DNA of 64,000 nucleotides from Rhizobium sp. RU20A (GTDB lineage Bacteria; Pseudomonadota; Alphaproteobacteria; Rhizobiales; Rhizobiaceae): NCBI RefSeq assembly GCF_900155885.1, contig NZ_FTMB01000001.1, positions 1,240,001 to 1,304,000 of the forward strand, read 5' to 3'. Shown piece by piece: positions 26,020 to 36,012 of this stretch (position 1 is its first letter; each line of letters starts with the position of its first letter). The notes under the pieces were generated by a model. It saw only the letters and a program-made list of their open reading frames with translations, ran no database searches and was not told where the DNA came from. The position numbers and the translations under genes were made by a program.

Positions 26020-26592
26020 TCACCGGCACTGCCGCAACTGCACCGCATAGCGCTGCGCCTGCTGAGCCGTGCGCCGCGCACCGTTCATCGCCTCGGGACG
26101 GGCCCGATAGGCGCCGCGATTATAGCCTTCCTGACCGGAATGATAGGCGAGATAGAGCCGGTACGGATCGTTGAGCGCGATGCCGTTCTTCTGGTGGCTG
26201 AGACGGTGATACCAGGCGACGAAATGCACGGAATCGCTGAAATTCGTCCGGCTTGCCGTCCAGCGTCCGGTCGAACGTTTGTAGCTGTCCCAGGTACCGT
26301 CGAGGGCCTGCGCGAAGCCATAGGCGCTTGACGGCCTCTTCCAGGGAATGAAGCCGAGCAGCTTGGTGCGCGGCGGGCGCGCATAGGGCTTGAACCCCGA
26401 CTCGGCATAGATCGTGGCCATCAGGATCGGCACCGGCACGCCAAATTCGCGCTCGGCCTTCACCGCCGCCCGTTTCCAGTTTCCGAACAAACCGCCCTTT
26501 TCCGAAAAGATCGCACAGGCATTCGTCACACGGCTCGGCGCCGTGGCACATCCCGCCAGCATCAGGAGGACGACGATCAAAACGCAACGCAT
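26020..26592 (-). CDS. Lytic transglycosylase-like lipoprotein (SLT domain)
   Basis: A 190-residue lipoprotein. I start at the ATG at 26590-26592 because a GAGAGGG site sits seven bases upstream; the ATG five codons earlier has none. Residues 1-14 are a lipoprotein signal ending in LMLAGC (lipidated Cys15). The SLT fold follows, with the probable catalytic Glu64 in IYAESGF and the later motifs AYGFAQALDGTWDSYK and YLAYHSGQEGYNRG. It should cleave peptidoglycan from the membrane surface. It converges exactly on the GntR gene, stop to stop. Confidence 0.85.
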   Translation of the reverse strand: MRCVLIVVLLMLAGCATAPSRVTNACAIFSEKGGLFGNWKRAAVKAEREFGVPVPILMATIYAESGFKPYARPPRTKLLGFIPWKRPSSAYGFAQALDGTWDSYKRSTGRWTASRTNFSDSVHFVAWYHRLSHQKNGIALNDPYRLYLAYHSGQEGYNRGAYRARPEAMNGARRTAQQAQRYAVQLRQCR

Positions 26593-26761
26593 CGCAGACC
26601 CTCTCATTTGCGGAGCATCGCACCGAAAGGCAACACACGCCTCCGGCTATCCCGATCCTCCCGCAAGGAGTTCGATCGACCCTTGCGCATCCATGGGAAT
26701 GCCGGGCGATCCAAGACATTGATAAAGGGTAAACTTTAACGAAACGTTTTGATCGAACCAA

Positions 26762-27409
26762 TCACTGCGGGCGGAAGAAATCCGGTCGTCCGGCCGCGAT
26801 CCAAGCCTGCATCTCATCAATCCGTTCCTGCAATGGCAGGACGAGAGCTTCGCGCGGCGAATGGCCTTCGAAGATCTTTCGCTCGACCATCCAACCTTGG
26901 AAGGTCGCGTAGTCGGAGACAAGCCTGGAGGGACCCGGCACAACGCATTGCGCCTCCACGCGAAAAAAATCGCGGATCTTCTTGATAACCAGTTCGTAAT
27001 CGTCCCGGTGAAACTCCACGTCTTGGCCGGCAAGATCGGACAATGAGCGCTTAAGGTCGTAGGGATCACGCTCGAAGATCAGGAATTTCTTGAGATCTGC
27101 ACCCTGCATGCCGCTGCGGCGATATCCGAGATCAAGCCCAAGCTCAAACGGCATGTTCATGCGCGCCATCTCGCCCGCCTCCGCCGCGCGGGTGCGGGAA
27201 AGATCGTGGATGGAATAGCGCGACGCCTTGATCAGCCCGACAATCTTGTCGAGCCGGTTCTCACCGGCCTCCAGCCGTTCGCTGGCGAGGCGCGGCGTAT
27301 AGCCAAAGGAGACGACACAGAAGACGGCCGCCTGCAACAGGTTCGCGTAGGCGTCATCGAAAGGGCAATTGATGAAGACGTTTCGATCGAAAGCCGCGTC
27401 CAAGCGCAC
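26762..27409 (-). CDS. FINCPFD-motif protein, possible TIR/deoxyribosyltransferase-like fold
   Basis: A 215-residue protein of unknown function. It starts with GTG directly after the stop of the DUF2188 gene (TGA-GTG), so the two are translated together. A first strand reads VFINCPFD (residues 11-18), then a helix, YTPRLASE (38-44), a segment ending SRYSIHDLSR (64-72), and MNMPFELGLDLG (84-95). Such a Rossmann-like order with an Asp after the third strand and a Glu in an xPxELG helix (Glu89) resembles nucleoside 2-deoxyribosyltransferase and TIR folds, which cleave N-glycosidic bonds of nucleotides or NAD. This is inference from motif order only; the later half (FERDPYDLKRSLSDLAGQD) is not familiar. 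The DNA is AT-richer than the flanks and uses GTG starts, consistent with an acquired module. Confidence 0.6.
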   Translation of the reverse strand: MRLDAAFDRNVFINCPFDDAYANLLQAAVFCVVSFGYTPRLASERLEAGENRLDKIVGLIKASRYSIHDLSRTRAAEAGEMARMNMPFELGLDLGYRRSGMQGADLKKFLIFERDPYDLKRSLSDLAGQDVEFHRDDYELVIKKIRDFFRVEAQCVVPGPSRLVSDYATFQGWMVERKIFEGHSPREALVLPLQERIDEMQAWIAAGRPDFFRPQ

Positions 27410-27631
27410 TCAGCCCTTGGTGACAGAAGCGTCGGACGTATAAGAAAGGCGCTCGCGGATCAGGCCATTTTTGCCATGAATGTAGAGGACGCTGCCTCGC
27501 TGCTTCGCAATCTTCTGCGCCGCATCGACGGCTTCCTGCTGGCTGGAAAACACACGTGAGGCGCGCGACGAGCCCGCTTCGCGAAGCGTCCACTTCCCGC
27601 CGCTCGGCATCACATGCTGGCTCTTGCTCAC
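27410..27631 (-). CDS. DUF2188 domain protein
   Basis: A 73-residue protein. I begin it at the GTG at 27629-27631 (reading VSKSQHVMPSGGKW...), which has a GGAG site seven bases upstream. The core KW(T)LREAGSSRASRVFSSQQEAVDAAQKIAKQRGSVLYIHGKNGLIRERLSY is the DUF2188 fold: a small beta-alpha-beta unit with a final IHGxxGxIRExxSY strand. Its role is unknown. It is the first gene of a coupled pair with the FINCPFD protein, between the rpoD terminator and the transglycosylase. A small first gene with a larger enzyme-like second gene is a layout seen in toxin-antitoxin and defence modules. Confidence 0.75.
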   Translation of the reverse strand: MSKSQHVMPSGGKWTLREAGSSRASRVFSSQQEAVDAAQKIAKQRGSVLYIHGKNGLIRERLSYTSDASVTKG

Positions 27632-27695
27632 AGCCTCGCTCCGTCTACACCACGTGAATTTCCGCAAGGAAATAATAAGCGAGCATCCCGGAAAC

Positions 27696-27726
27696 GACAA
27701 GGCCCAGCGAGTGGCCGGGCCTTGTC
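27696..27726 (-). terminator. Terminator after rpoD
   Basis: A perfect 10-bp stem GACAAGGCCC / GGGCCTTGTC with an 11-base loop lies 28-58 bases beyond the rpoD stop on the minus strand, followed in that direction by GTTTCC. It separates rpoD transcription from the DUF2188 pair, which must therefore have its own promoter in the AT-rich bases 27632-27695. Confidence 0.6.
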
Positions 27727-27753
27727 ATGCATGCCTTTCCGCCCGGCAAACGG

Positions 27754-29808
27754 TCAGCTGTCGAGGAACGAGCGCAGCTTCCGGCTGCGGCTCGGGTGCT
27801 TGAGCTTGCGCAGAGCCTTGGCTTCGATCTGGCGGATACGTTCGCGGGTGACCGAGAACTGCTGGCCGACTTCTTCGAGCGTATGGTCGGTGTTCATGCC
27901 GATGCCGAAGCGCATGCGCAGGACGCGCTCCTCGCGCGGCGTCAGTGACGCCAGAACGCGGGTGGTCGTCTCGCGCAGGTTCGCCTGAATGGCAGCGTCG
28001 ATCGGCAGCAGCGCGTTCTTGTCCTCGATGAAGTCGCCGAGATGGCTGTCCTCTTCGTCGCCCACGGGGGTTTCGAGCGAGATCGGCTCCTTGGCGATCT
28101 TCAGCACCTTGCGCACCTTTTCGAGCGGCATGGCGAGCTTTTCGGCCAGTTCCTCCGGCGTCGGCTCGCGGCCGATCTCGTGCAGCATCTGGCGCGAGGT
28201 GCGCACGATCTTGTTGATCGTCTCGATCATGTGCACGGGAATGCGGATCGTGCGGGCCTGGTCGGCGATCGAGCGGGTGATCGCCTGCCGGATCCACCAC
28301 GTCGCATAGGTCGAGAACTTGTAGCCGCGGCGATACTCGAACTTGTCGACCGCCTTCATCAGGCCGATATTGCCTTCCTGAATGAGGTCGAGGAACTGCA
28401 GGCCGCGGTTCGTGTACTTCTTGGCGATCGAGATCACCAGACGAAGGTTGGCTTCCACCATTTCCTTCTTGGCGATCCGGGCCTCGCGCTCGCCCTTCTG
28501 CACCATGTGCACGATGCGGCGGAATTCCGAGATCGAGATGCCGGTTTCGGTGGCGAGATTCTGGATTTCCTGACGGATGTCGCGGATCATCGTGGATTCG
28601 CTCTTTGCGAAATCCTTCCAGCCCTTGCCGGCCAGATTGGCGATCGACTTCATCCAATTCGGATCGAGTTCCGCGCCGGAATAGTGCTCGAGGAACGAGT
28701 CACGCTTCACGCCGTAGCTTTCGGCCAGACGCAGCAGGCGGCCTTCGTTCTGCACGAGGCGCTTGTTGATGTCGTAGAGCTGCTCGACGAGGCTGTCGAT
28801 ACGGTTCTGGTTGAGCGAGAGCGACTTGACTGCCTTGATCAGCTCGTCCTTTAGCTCCTTGTAGCGGCGCTCCTGGGCGGGTGACAGCGTGCCGGTGGCA
28901 GCAAGGCGCGCTTCCACCTGCTGGTCCTGCAGCTTGCGCAGCTTCTTGTAGGTGTCGGCGATGACGTCGAGCGTTTCCATGACCTGCGGGCGCAGTTCCG
29001 CTTCCATGGCCGCGAGCGAGAGGTTGGACTCGTCGTCGTCCTCTTCCTCTTCTTCCGGCATGGGCATGTCGCCGCCGACATTGGTGATGTCGTCGTCATT
29101 GGCCGGCATGCGAGACTTGCGGGTCTTTTCCTTCTCCTCGGCCGCCTTGCGGTCGGCCTCGATCTTCTCGGGGCTCTGGAACTGCGGGGCAGCCTTGGCC
29201 TCGGGACCGGAATAGGTCGTTTCGAGATCGATGATCTCGCGCAGCAGCGTCTGGCCTTCGTTGAGTTCGTCGCGCCAGATGATCAGCGCCTGGAACGTCA
29301 GCGGGCTTTCGCACAGGCCCGCGATCATCGTCTCGCGGCCGGCCTCGATGCGCTTGGCAATCGCGATTTCGCCCTCGCGCGACAGAAGCTCCACCGAGCC
29401 CATTTCGCGCAGATACATGCGCACCGGGTCATCGGTCCTGTCGGTCGGTTCCTTGCGCTTGGAGGTGGCGAGCGCAGTGCCGGCGGAGGGGGCAATCTCG
29501 CCACCTTCGCTCTCGCCGTCGCTATCGGCCTCTTCATCGTCGCCGCCGGCAGCCTCTTCGGCTTCCTCGTCCTCGACCACATTGATGCCCATGTCGGAGA
29601 GCATCGCCATCGTGTCCTCGATCTGCTCGGAGGTGACTTCCTCCGAGGGAAGAACCGAGTTGAGTTCGTCCATCGTCACATAGCCGCGCTTCTTGGCGGC
29701 CTTGATCATCTTCTTGACGGCATCATCCGAAAGATCGAGAAGCGGACCGTCCGGCGCACCATCGCGTTCGTTCTCGGCTTCTTCGTTTTCTTTGACTTTG
29801 GTTGCCAT
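27754..29808 (-). CDS. rpoD: RNA polymerase primary sigma factor RpoD
   Basis: A 684-residue housekeeping sigma-70 factor. Region 1.1 covers about residues 15-90 and is followed by an acidic stretch. A large non-conserved region lies between 1.2 and 2. Region 2 includes [59 protein letters not shown], the core- and -10-binding part. Region 3 follows, and region 4.2 ([26 protein letters not shown]) contacts the -35. Length matches alphaproteobacterial RpoD. In many rhizobia rpoD follows dnaG directly; here four genes lie between them. Confidence 0.98.
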   Translation of the reverse strand: MATKVKENEEAENERDGAPDGPLLDLSDDAVKKMIKAAKKRGYVTMDELNSVLPSEEVTSEQIEDTMAMLSDMGINVVEDEEAEEAAGGDDEEADSDGESEGGEIAPSAGTALATSKRKEPTDRTDDPVRMYLREMGSVELLSREGEIAIAKRIEAGRETMIAGLCESPLTFQALIIWRDELNEGQTLLREIIDLETTYSGPEAKAAPQFQSPEKIEADRKAAEEKEKTRKSRMPANDDDITNVGGDMPMPEEEEEDDDESNLSLAAMEAELRPQVMETLDVIADTYKKLRKLQDQQVEARLAATGTLSPAQERRYKELKDELIKAVKSLSLNQNRIDSLVEQLYDINKRLVQNEGRLLRLAESYGVKRDSFLEHYSGAELDPNWMKSIANLAGKGWKDFAKSESTMIRDIRQEIQNLATETGISISEFRRIVHMVQKGEREARIAKKEMVEANLRLVISIAKKYTNRGLQFLDLIQEGNIGLMKAVDKFEYRRGYKFSTYATWWIRQAITRSIADQARTIRIPVHMIETINKIVRTSRQMLHEIGREPTPEELAEKLAMPLEKVRKVLKIAKEPISLETPVGDEEDSHLGDFIEDKNALLPIDAAIQANLRETTTRVLASLTPREERVLRMRFGIGMNTDHTLEEVGQQFSVTRERIRQIEAKALRKLKHPSRSRKLRSFLDS

Positions 29809-30268
29809 CTAAATCGTCGCTTTCCTTGGACAGCCCGCATTCCAATGATTGGTCCGCACCTCGGTGCGGGGCGGATGCGCGAAGCACCTCCGTCGAATCA
29901 TTGCCCCTGACGTAACGGGATGATGTTTAAATCCTGATTAACCACCAGACGCGCTGCCTGTGACCAGACGGACATCGCCCGACCACCTCGGGGAACAGGT
30001 CTGTCATGATGCGCAGTCCGCCGATCCATTTCACCTTCACATCAGAAATGGTGATTCCCAGAAAAATCGGCCCCGTCAAGCGTTTCCGGGTAGAAAAGCG
30101 CAATTATGCTCTCCCGCCCCCGCTTCGCGGGCCGATTTCCCGTGCGGTTCATGGGGCTTATATGGGTCGGGGCCGGACGAAAACAAGTCTGGCGAAAATC
30201 CCCGCCCACGGGCCGCAACACCTGCCGTGACAGGGCCTGTGCCGGGTCAGCACAGGCCGGACCGCGAC
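29809..30268. other. 460-base gap upstream of rpoD, no gene seen
   Basis: This interval separates the rpoD start from the MFS gene end, both on the minus strand. I see no convincing coding frame, RNA gene or repeat. It must hold the rpoD promoter or promoters. A CATAAT hexamer on the minus strand around 30100-30105 and a CTTGAC hexamer near 30076-30081 are present, but not spaced as one promoter. The hairpin at 30234-30258 belongs to the end of the MFS gene. Confidence 0.5.
30234..30258 (-). terminator. Hairpin after the MFS gene
   Basis: GGCCTGTGC-cgggtca-GCACAGGCC is a perfect 9-bp stem beginning 11 bases beyond the MFS stop on the minus strand. There is no T-run after it in that direction, so it may terminate weakly or only protect the transcript end. 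Confidence 0.5.
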
Positions 30269-31462
30269 TCAGCGCGCGGGAAGCTTCGGCAAGAGCACCG
30301 TCAGGATGCCGAGCAGCGGCATGTAGGAGCAGAGCTGGAACACGAAGTTGATGCCTTGGTGATCGGCGACCACGCCGAGCAGCGCCGCGCCGAGCCCGCC
30401 CGCCCCGAAGGCGAAGCCGAAGAACACGCCGGCGATCAGCCCCACCCGCCCCGGCACCAGCTCCTGCGCGAAGACCACGATGGCCGAGAAGGCGGAGGAG
30501 AAGATGAAGCCGATCAGCACCGTCAGCACACCGGTCCAGAAGAGATTGGCATAGGGCAGCATCAGTGCGAAGGGAATGACCCCGAGGATCGAGAACCAGA
30601 TGACGAAGCGCCGGCCGTAACGGTCCCCGATCGGCCCGCCGAAGAAGACGCCGACGGCCGAGGCCCCGAGGAACAGGAACAGCATCATCTGCGCCGACTG
30701 CACGGAGAGGCCGAAACGCTCGATCGTGTAGAAGGTGAAGTAGCTGGAAAGGCTCGAGAGATAGACGTTCTTCGTCACCGTCAGCAAAACGAGCACCAGA
30801 AGTGTCGCCATCACCTTGCCGCGCGGCAGCGGCAGATCGCGGCTCGGCGCCGGACGTCCGGCGGCAAGGCGGCGATGGCCCTCATACCAGCGGCTCATAT
30901 AGGTCAGGATCACCATGCCGACGACGGCAACGCTCGCAAACCAGGCAAGGCTTTCCTGGCCGAAGGGCAGCACGATGAAGGCGGCGAGAAGCGGCCCGAT
31001 CGCCGTGCCGGCATTGCCGCCCACCTGGAAGAAGGACTGCGCCAGCCCATGACGGCCGCCGGAGGCTGCGCGCGCGATGCGCGAGGATTCCGGGTGGAAG
31101 ACGGCCGAGCCGAAGCCGATCAGACAGGCGCCGATGACGAGCACCGGAAAGCTGTGCGCAAAGGCCAGCATGATCAGGCCGCAGAAGGTGCTGGCCATGC
31201 CGAAGGGCAGCGAGAAGGGAATGTGCCAGCGATCCGTCACCAGCCCGACGGCCGGCTGAAGCAGCGAGGCGGTGATCTGGAAGGCGGCCGTCAGGAGGCC
31301 GATCTGCACGAAGTCGAGCTGGTAATTGGCTTTCAGCAGCGGATAGATCGACGTCAGCAGCGACTGCATGATGTCGTTCAGCATGTGGCAGAGGCTGGCG
31401 GCCAGGATGATGGAAAAGGTCGTTGCGGTGCGTGTCGGTGTCGCCGGCATGGCAGTCGTCAT
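30269..31462 (-). CDS. MFS transporter, fosmidomycin-resistance (Fsr) type
   Basis: A 397-residue, 12-helix major facilitator. The ATG at 31460-31462 follows a strong GGGAGGA site; the upstream frame lacks any. The first helix region (CHMLNDIMQSLLTSIYPLLKANYQLDFVQIGLLTAAFQ) and GFGSAVFHPESSRIAR are typical of the Fsr group, proton-driven drug exporters first known for fosmidomycin resistance. The normal substrate is unknown. It lies downstream of tdh after 213 bases and is probably transcribed separately. Confidence 0.85.
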   Translation of the reverse strand: MTTAMPATPTRTATTFSIILAASLCHMLNDIMQSLLTSIYPLLKANYQLDFVQIGLLTAAFQITASLLQPAVGLVTDRWHIPFSLPFGMASTFCGLIMLAFAHSFPVLVIGACLIGFGSAVFHPESSRIARAASGGRHGLAQSFFQVGGNAGTAIGPLLAAFIVLPFGQESLAWFASVAVVGMVILTYMSRWYEGHRRLAAGRPAPSRDLPLPRGKVMATLLVLVLLTVTKNVYLSSLSSYFTFYTIERFGLSVQSAQMMLFLFLGASAVGVFFGGPIGDRYGRRFVIWFSILGVIPFALMLPYANLFWTGVLTVLIGFIFSSAFSAIVVFAQELVPGRVGLIAGVFFGFAFGAGGLGAALLGVVADHQGINFVFQLCSYMPLLGILTVLLPKLPAR

Positions 31463-31675
31463 TGAAGTCCTCCCGGCCGGTTTCCCGGCCCATGACGCCA
31501 CCGCCCGCCACGGCCAACCGTATCCAGGTTGAACGTGGCAGGCGGTGATGGGTGTGAGTCGCATTGAACCATGCGGTTCAACGGGCACGCACCTCATAGG
31601 ATGAAACCGACGGATGCACCATTCAAACTTTATGACCGACGCTTCACGGATCGCGATGGATCGGAAAGGCTATCC

Positions 31676-32716
31676 TTACCAGCCCCAGTCCATCACCACC
31701 TTGCCGGAATTCCCGGACCGCATCGCCTCGAAACCATCGCGGAAATCGTCGATGCCGATCCGGTGGGTGATGACGGGGGAGAGGTCGAGACCGCCCTGCA
31801 CGAAAGCGATCATCTTGTACCAGGTCTCGAACATCTCGCGCCCGTAGATGCCCTTCAGCGTCAGCATCTTGAAGATGACCTTGTTCCAGTCGATGCCGAA
31901 ACCCTCCGGCGCGATGCCGAGAATGGCGATCTTGCCGCCATTGTTCATCGTGTCGATCATCGAGCGGAAGGCCGGCGGCGCGCCGGACATTTCGAGCCCG
32001 ACATCGAAGCCCTCGGTCATGCCGATCTCGGACATGACTTCGGAAAGATCCTGGCTGGAGGCATCGACGACATGGTCGATGCCAACCTTGCGGGCGAGGT
32101 CGAGGCGCACCGGGTTGATGTCGGTGATCACGACCTTGCGCGCGCCCGACCGCTTGGCGACCATCGCCCCCATGATGCCGATCGGCCCGGCCCCGGTCAC
32201 CAGCACGTCCTCGCCGACGAGATCGAAGGAGAGCGCGGTGTGGACGGCATTGCCGAAGGGATCGAAGATCGCCGCCACCTCGTCCGGCACGTCGGCAGGG
32301 ATCGGCACGACATTGTGCTCGGGAATGCAGACGAACTCACCGAACGAGCCGGGGCGGTTGACGCCCACCCCCTTCGTGTAGTGGCACAGATGTCCGCGCC
32401 CGGCGCGGCAGTTGCGGCACTTGCCGCAGACGATATGCCCCTCGCCCGAGACCCGCTCGCCGACCCGGTACTTGGTGACGGAGGAGCCGATCTCGGCGAT
32501 CTCTCCGACGAATTCATGACCGACCACCATCGGCACCGGAATGGTCTTCTGCGCCCAGCTGTCCCAGTTCCAGATATGCACGTCGGTGCCGCAGATCGCC
32601 GATTTCTTCACGCGGATCAGCACGTCGTTCGGCCCGACCTCCGGCACCGGAACATGCTCCATCCAGAGGCCCACTTCAGGCTTTGCTTTAACGAGCGCGC
32701 GCATCATGTTCGACAT
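31676..32716 (-). CDS. tdh: L-threonine 3-dehydrogenase
   Basis: A 346-residue zinc-dependent dehydrogenase that oxidises L-threonine to 2-amino-3-ketobutyrate with NAD. The catalytic zinc ligand Cys42 (in [10 protein letters not shown]) and His67-Glu68 (in GHEF) are present, as is the structural zinc set Cys97, Cys100, Cys103, Cys111. The nucleotide-binding [10 protein letters not shown] motif and the length of Tdh are also seen. A GGGAGGG site precedes the ATG. It lies 44 bases downstream of kbl in the same direction, the standard kbl-tdh operon for threonine breakdown to glycine and acetyl-CoA. Confidence 0.96.
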   Translation of the reverse strand: MSNMMRALVKAKPEVGLWMEHVPVPEVGPNDVLIRVKKSAICGTDVHIWNWDSWAQKTIPVPMVVGHEFVGEIAEIGSSVTKYRVGERVSGEGHIVCGKCRNCRAGRGHLCHYTKGVGVNRPGSFGEFVCIPEHNVVPIPADVPDEVAAIFDPFGNAVHTALSFDLVGEDVLVTGAGPIGIMGAMVAKRSGARKVVITDINPVRLDLARKVGIDHVVDASSQDLSEVMSEIGMTEGFDVGLEMSGAPPAFRSMIDTMNNGGKIAILGIAPEGFGIDWNKVIFKMLTLKGIYGREMFETWYKMIAFVQGGLDLSPVITHRIGIDDFRDGFEAMRSGNSGKVVMDWGW

Positions 32717-32760
32717 GACAAAACCCTCCCAAGGGATTCAGAAGACTCGTGTGTTTGGCC

Positions 32761-33948
32761 CTAGATGACGCCCAGCTCGCGGCCGACCTCGGCGAAGACC
32801 TGAATCGCTGTGCGAACATCCGCCTCGCTGTGGGCGGCCGACATCTGGGTGCGGATGCGCGCCTGCCCGCGCGGCACGACGGGGAAGGAGAAGCCGACCA
32901 CATAGACCCCCTTCTCCAGCATGCGCGCCGCCATCGCCTGCGCCAGCGCCGCGTCGCCCAGCATGACGGGAATGATCGGATGCCCCTCGCCCGCCAGCGT
33001 AAAGCCGAGCCTGGTCATTTCGCGCCGGAAGAGATCGGCATTGGCCGTGAGACGCTGGCGCAGATGATCGCCATTTTCGATGAGATCGAAGACCTTCAGC
33101 GAGGCGGCTGCAATTACCGGCGCCAGCGTGTTGGAGAAGAGGTAGGGCCGCGAGCGTTGCCTGAGCCACTCGACCACCTCCGCCTTGCCGGACGTATAGC
33201 CGCCGGAAGCGCCGCCGAGCGCCTTGCCGAGCGTGCCGGTGATGATATCGACGCGCCCCTCGACGCCGCAATGTTCGGCAGAGCCGCGCCCGTGTCTGCC
33301 CACGAAACCGACAGCGTGGCTGTCGTCCACCATCACCATCGCGCCATACTTCTCGGCAAGGTCGCAGACCCCTTGCAGATTGGCGATGATGCCATCCATG
33401 GAAAAGACGCCGTCGGTGGCGATCAGCTTGAAGCGCGCGCCTTCCGCCTTCCTAAGCTCCTCTTCCAGCGCCGCCATGTCGTTATTGGCATAGCGGAAGC
33501 GCTTGGCCTTGGAGAGCCGCACGCCATCGATGATCGAGGCATGGTTCAACGCATCGGAGATGATCGCATCCTCCTCCGACAGCAGCGTCTCGAAGAGGCC
33601 CCCATTGGCATCGAAACAGGAGGAATAGAGGATCGTATCCTCCAGCCCGAGAAAACTTGAGATGCGGGCTTCGAGCTGCTTGTGCTCCTCCTGCGTGCCG
33701 CAGATGAAGCGCACCGAGGCCATGCCATAGCCGTAGCGGTCGAGCGCCGCCTTGCCGGCTTCGGCCAGTTCCTCGTTGTCGGCGAGGCCGAGATAGTTGT
33801 TGGCGCAGAAATTCAACACGCGCGCACCGGAGGCGACCGCGATCTCGCCCGCCTGCTTGGAGGTGATCACCCGCTCCGCCTTGTAGAGCCCACCAGCCTT
33901 CAAGCCATCGATTTCGGAACGAAGATGGGAGAGAAAGGCATCGGTCAT
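32761..33948 (-). CDS. kbl: Glycine C-acetyltransferase (2-amino-3-ketobutyrate CoA ligase)
   Basis: A 395-residue PLP enzyme of the alpha-oxoamine synthase family. It opens with the Kbl-specific [13 protein letters not shown]. The PLP-lysine is Lys242 in GTLGKALGG, and Asp209/His211 in VDDSHAVGF bind the cofactor. It splits 2-amino-3-ketobutyrate with CoA to glycine and acetyl-CoA, taking the unstable product of Tdh. It is the first gene of the kbl-tdh operon; the 147-base region upstream up to recQ should hold the promoter. Confidence 0.96.
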   Translation of the reverse strand: MTDAFLSHLRSEIDGLKAGGLYKAERVITSKQAGEIAVASGARVLNFCANNYLGLADNEELAEAGKAALDRYGYGMASVRFICGTQEEHKQLEARISSFLGLEDTILYSSCFDANGGLFETLLSEEDAIISDALNHASIIDGVRLSKAKRFRYANNDMAALEEELRKAEGARFKLIATDGVFSMDGIIANLQGVCDLAEKYGAMVMVDDSHAVGFVGRHGRGSAEHCGVEGRVDIITGTLGKALGGASGGYTSGKAEVVEWLRQRSRPYLFSNTLAPVIAAASLKVFDLIENGDHLRQRLTANADLFRREMTRLGFTLAGEGHPIIPVMLGDAALAQAMAARMLEKGVYVVGFSFPVVPRGQARIRTQMSAAHSEADVRTAIQVFAEVGRELGVI

Positions 33949-34095
33949 GATGGCAGCTCCTGGAGCGGGTAACGGCAGGCTTCGATGCCAAATCTATAGA
34001 CCGAAACGCCGTGGCCTGCCCACCTGCACGCGTCAGCCACAGACGCAGATCCCCGGCAAAATGCGCCGCCCGCGACATGCTCTGTCGCAGATGCG

Positions 34096-35979
34096 TCAAT
34101 CCTGCGCGCGGATCACCTCCAGAAAGGCCGCGCCATAGCGCTCCAGCTTGCTCTGGCCGATGCCGGAGATGTCCAGCATGGCGTCGAGGCTGTGGGGCCG
34201 CGCCTTGGCGAGCCCGATCAGCGTCGTATCAGGGAAGACCACATAGGGCGGCACGTTCGCCTCCTTGGCGATCTGGGCCCGCAGCTTGCGCAGCGCCTCG
34301 AACAGCACTGCCTCCTCGCCGCCGAGCGCGGCCCTTTCACGCGCCGCCGGCGTCCTGGCATTTTTGGCGGCGCGGGCCGAGGTCGGGCGGTCCTTGCGGA
34401 AGAACACCTTGCGTTCGTGCTTGAAGACGGCACGCGCCTCCGGCTCGAGCTTCAGCGCGCCGAAGGCGGCGTGATCGACGCTGACGAGGCCGGAGGCGAG
34501 AAGCTGGCGATAGACCGACTGCCAGGTGCGGGCCGGAAGATCGCTGCCCGCCCCGAAGACCGGCATCTCCGCATGGCCGAAGCGCTCGGTCTTCTCGTTG
34601 CGGTTTCCAAGGAGAACATCGACGAGGTGTCCGGCGCCGAAGCGCTCGCCGGTGCGGTAGATGGCGGCCAGCGCCTTGATCGCGGCCTCCGTCCCGTCCC
34701 AGGTCTCGACCGGGTTGAGGCAGGTGTCGCAATTGCCGCAATTGCCGGGATGGCTCTCGCCGAAATGCGCAAGGATCGCCTGCCGCCGGCACGACGCCGT
34801 CTCGCAGATGGCGAGCAGCGCCGTCAGCTTGCCGCGCTCGATGCGCTTGATCTCCTCGGCCGCGCCGCCTTCGTCGATCATCCGGCGACGCTGCACGACA
34901 TCGGCCATGCCATAGGCCATCCAGACCTCCGACGGCAGGCCGTCACGCCCCGCGCGGCCCGTTTCCTGGTAATAGGCCTCCACCGAGCCCGGCAGGTCGA
35001 GATGCGCGACATAGCGTACGTCGGGCTTGTCGATGCCCATGCCGAAAGCGACGGTCGCGACCAGGCAGAGATTCTCCTCCTTCAGGAACGCATCCTGATG
35101 GGCGTCGCGCACGGCGCGGTCGAGACCGGCATGGTAGGGCAGCGCGCGGATGCCCTGCGTCTCCAGCCACTCGGCCGTATCCTCCACCTTGGCGCGGGAG
35201 AGGCAGTAGACGATGCCGCTCGCATCCTTGAAGCGCGACAGGAAGCGCAGGAGCTGCTGGCGCGGCTGGTCGCGCTCGACGATCTCGTAAGCGATGTTGG
35301 GGCGGTCGAAGCTCGTCGAAAACACCCGCGCACCCGTCAGCCCCAGCCGCTCGGCGATATCCTCGCGCGTGTGCGGATCGGCAGTAGCGGTCAGCGCAAT
35401 GCGCGGCACGCCTGGCCAGCGCTCGCCAAGCTGGCCGAGCGCGCGATATTCCGGCCGGAAATCATGGCCCCACTGGGACACGCAATGCGCTTCGTCGATG
35501 GCAAACAGCGCGATCGGAACGCCCTGCAACAGTTCGGCAAAGCCATCCGTGACGATCCGCTCGGGCGTGACATAGAGCATGTCGAGCGCGCCGGCCCTGA
35601 GGCTGTCGCGCACTGCAAAGGCTTCCTCGCGCGTCAGGCCGGAATTCAGCGCCGCCGCGCGGATGCCGAGCGCCTTGAGCGCCTCCACCTGATCGCGCAT
35701 CAGCGCGATAAGCGGCGAGACGACGATGCCGACGCCGCGCCGGCAAAGCGCCGGGATCTGGAAGCAGAGCGACTTGCCGGCCCCGGTCGGAAAAAGCACC
35801 AGCGCATCGCCGCCCTCGGTGACGTGGTTGATGACGGCTTCCTGCTTGCCGCGAAACGCCGGATAACCGTAGACGCGCTTCAACACCTCCAGCGGCCGCG
35901 GATCGGCCTTTGGAAACGGCACGGTCGAGACGGCGGAAGAATCGCTTGACGATCGGCTCATGGCTGCACTTTCAAACAT
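34096..35979 (-). CDS. recQ: ATP-dependent DNA helicase RecQ
   Basis: A 627-residue 3'-5' DNA helicase. Motif I is FPTGAGKS (about residues 63-70) and motif II is DEAH followed by the aromatic-rich [10 protein letters not shown]. The RQC zinc cysteines are in [24 protein letters not shown], and a C-terminal HRDC domain follows. It acts in recombination repair and fork rescue. The ATG at 35979 gives an N-terminus six residues longer than a second ATG at 35961; neither has a strong ribosome site. It is 33 bases downstream of dnaG and may be co-transcribed. Confidence 0.95.
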   Translation of the reverse strand: MFESAAMSRSSSDSSAVSTVPFPKADPRPLEVLKRVYGYPAFRGKQEAVINHVTEGGDALVLFPTGAGKSLCFQIPALCRRGVGIVVSPLIALMRDQVEALKALGIRAAALNSGLTREEAFAVRDSLRAGALDMLYVTPERIVTDGFAELLQGVPIALFAIDEAHCVSQWGHDFRPEYRALGQLGERWPGVPRIALTATADPHTREDIAERLGLTGARVFSTSFDRPNIAYEIVERDQPRQQLLRFLSRFKDASGIVYCLSRAKVEDTAEWLETQGIRALPYHAGLDRAVRDAHQDAFLKEENLCLVATVAFGMGIDKPDVRYVAHLDLPGSVEAYYQETGRAGRDGLPSEVWMAYGMADVVQRRRMIDEGGAAEEIKRIERGKLTALLAICETASCRRQAILAHFGESHPGNCGNCDTCLNPVETWDGTEAAIKALAAIYRTGERFGAGHLVDVLLGNRNEKTERFGHAEMPVFGAGSDLPARTWQSVYRQLLASGLVSVDHAAFGALKLEPEARAVFKHERKVFFRKDRPTSARAAKNARTPAARERAALGGEEAVLFEALRKLRAQIAKEANVPPYVVFPDTTLIGLAKARPHSLDAMLDISGIGQSKLERYGAAFLEVIRAQD

Positions 35980-36012
35980 GTCATGGTCTGTCGGAAAAAA
36001 GCGGCGTGCGCC

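Noticed and set aside
29809-30268. Possible small RNA or short gene upstream of rpoD
   Set aside because: No frame with a ribosome site, and no terminator facing outward other than the MFS hairpin.
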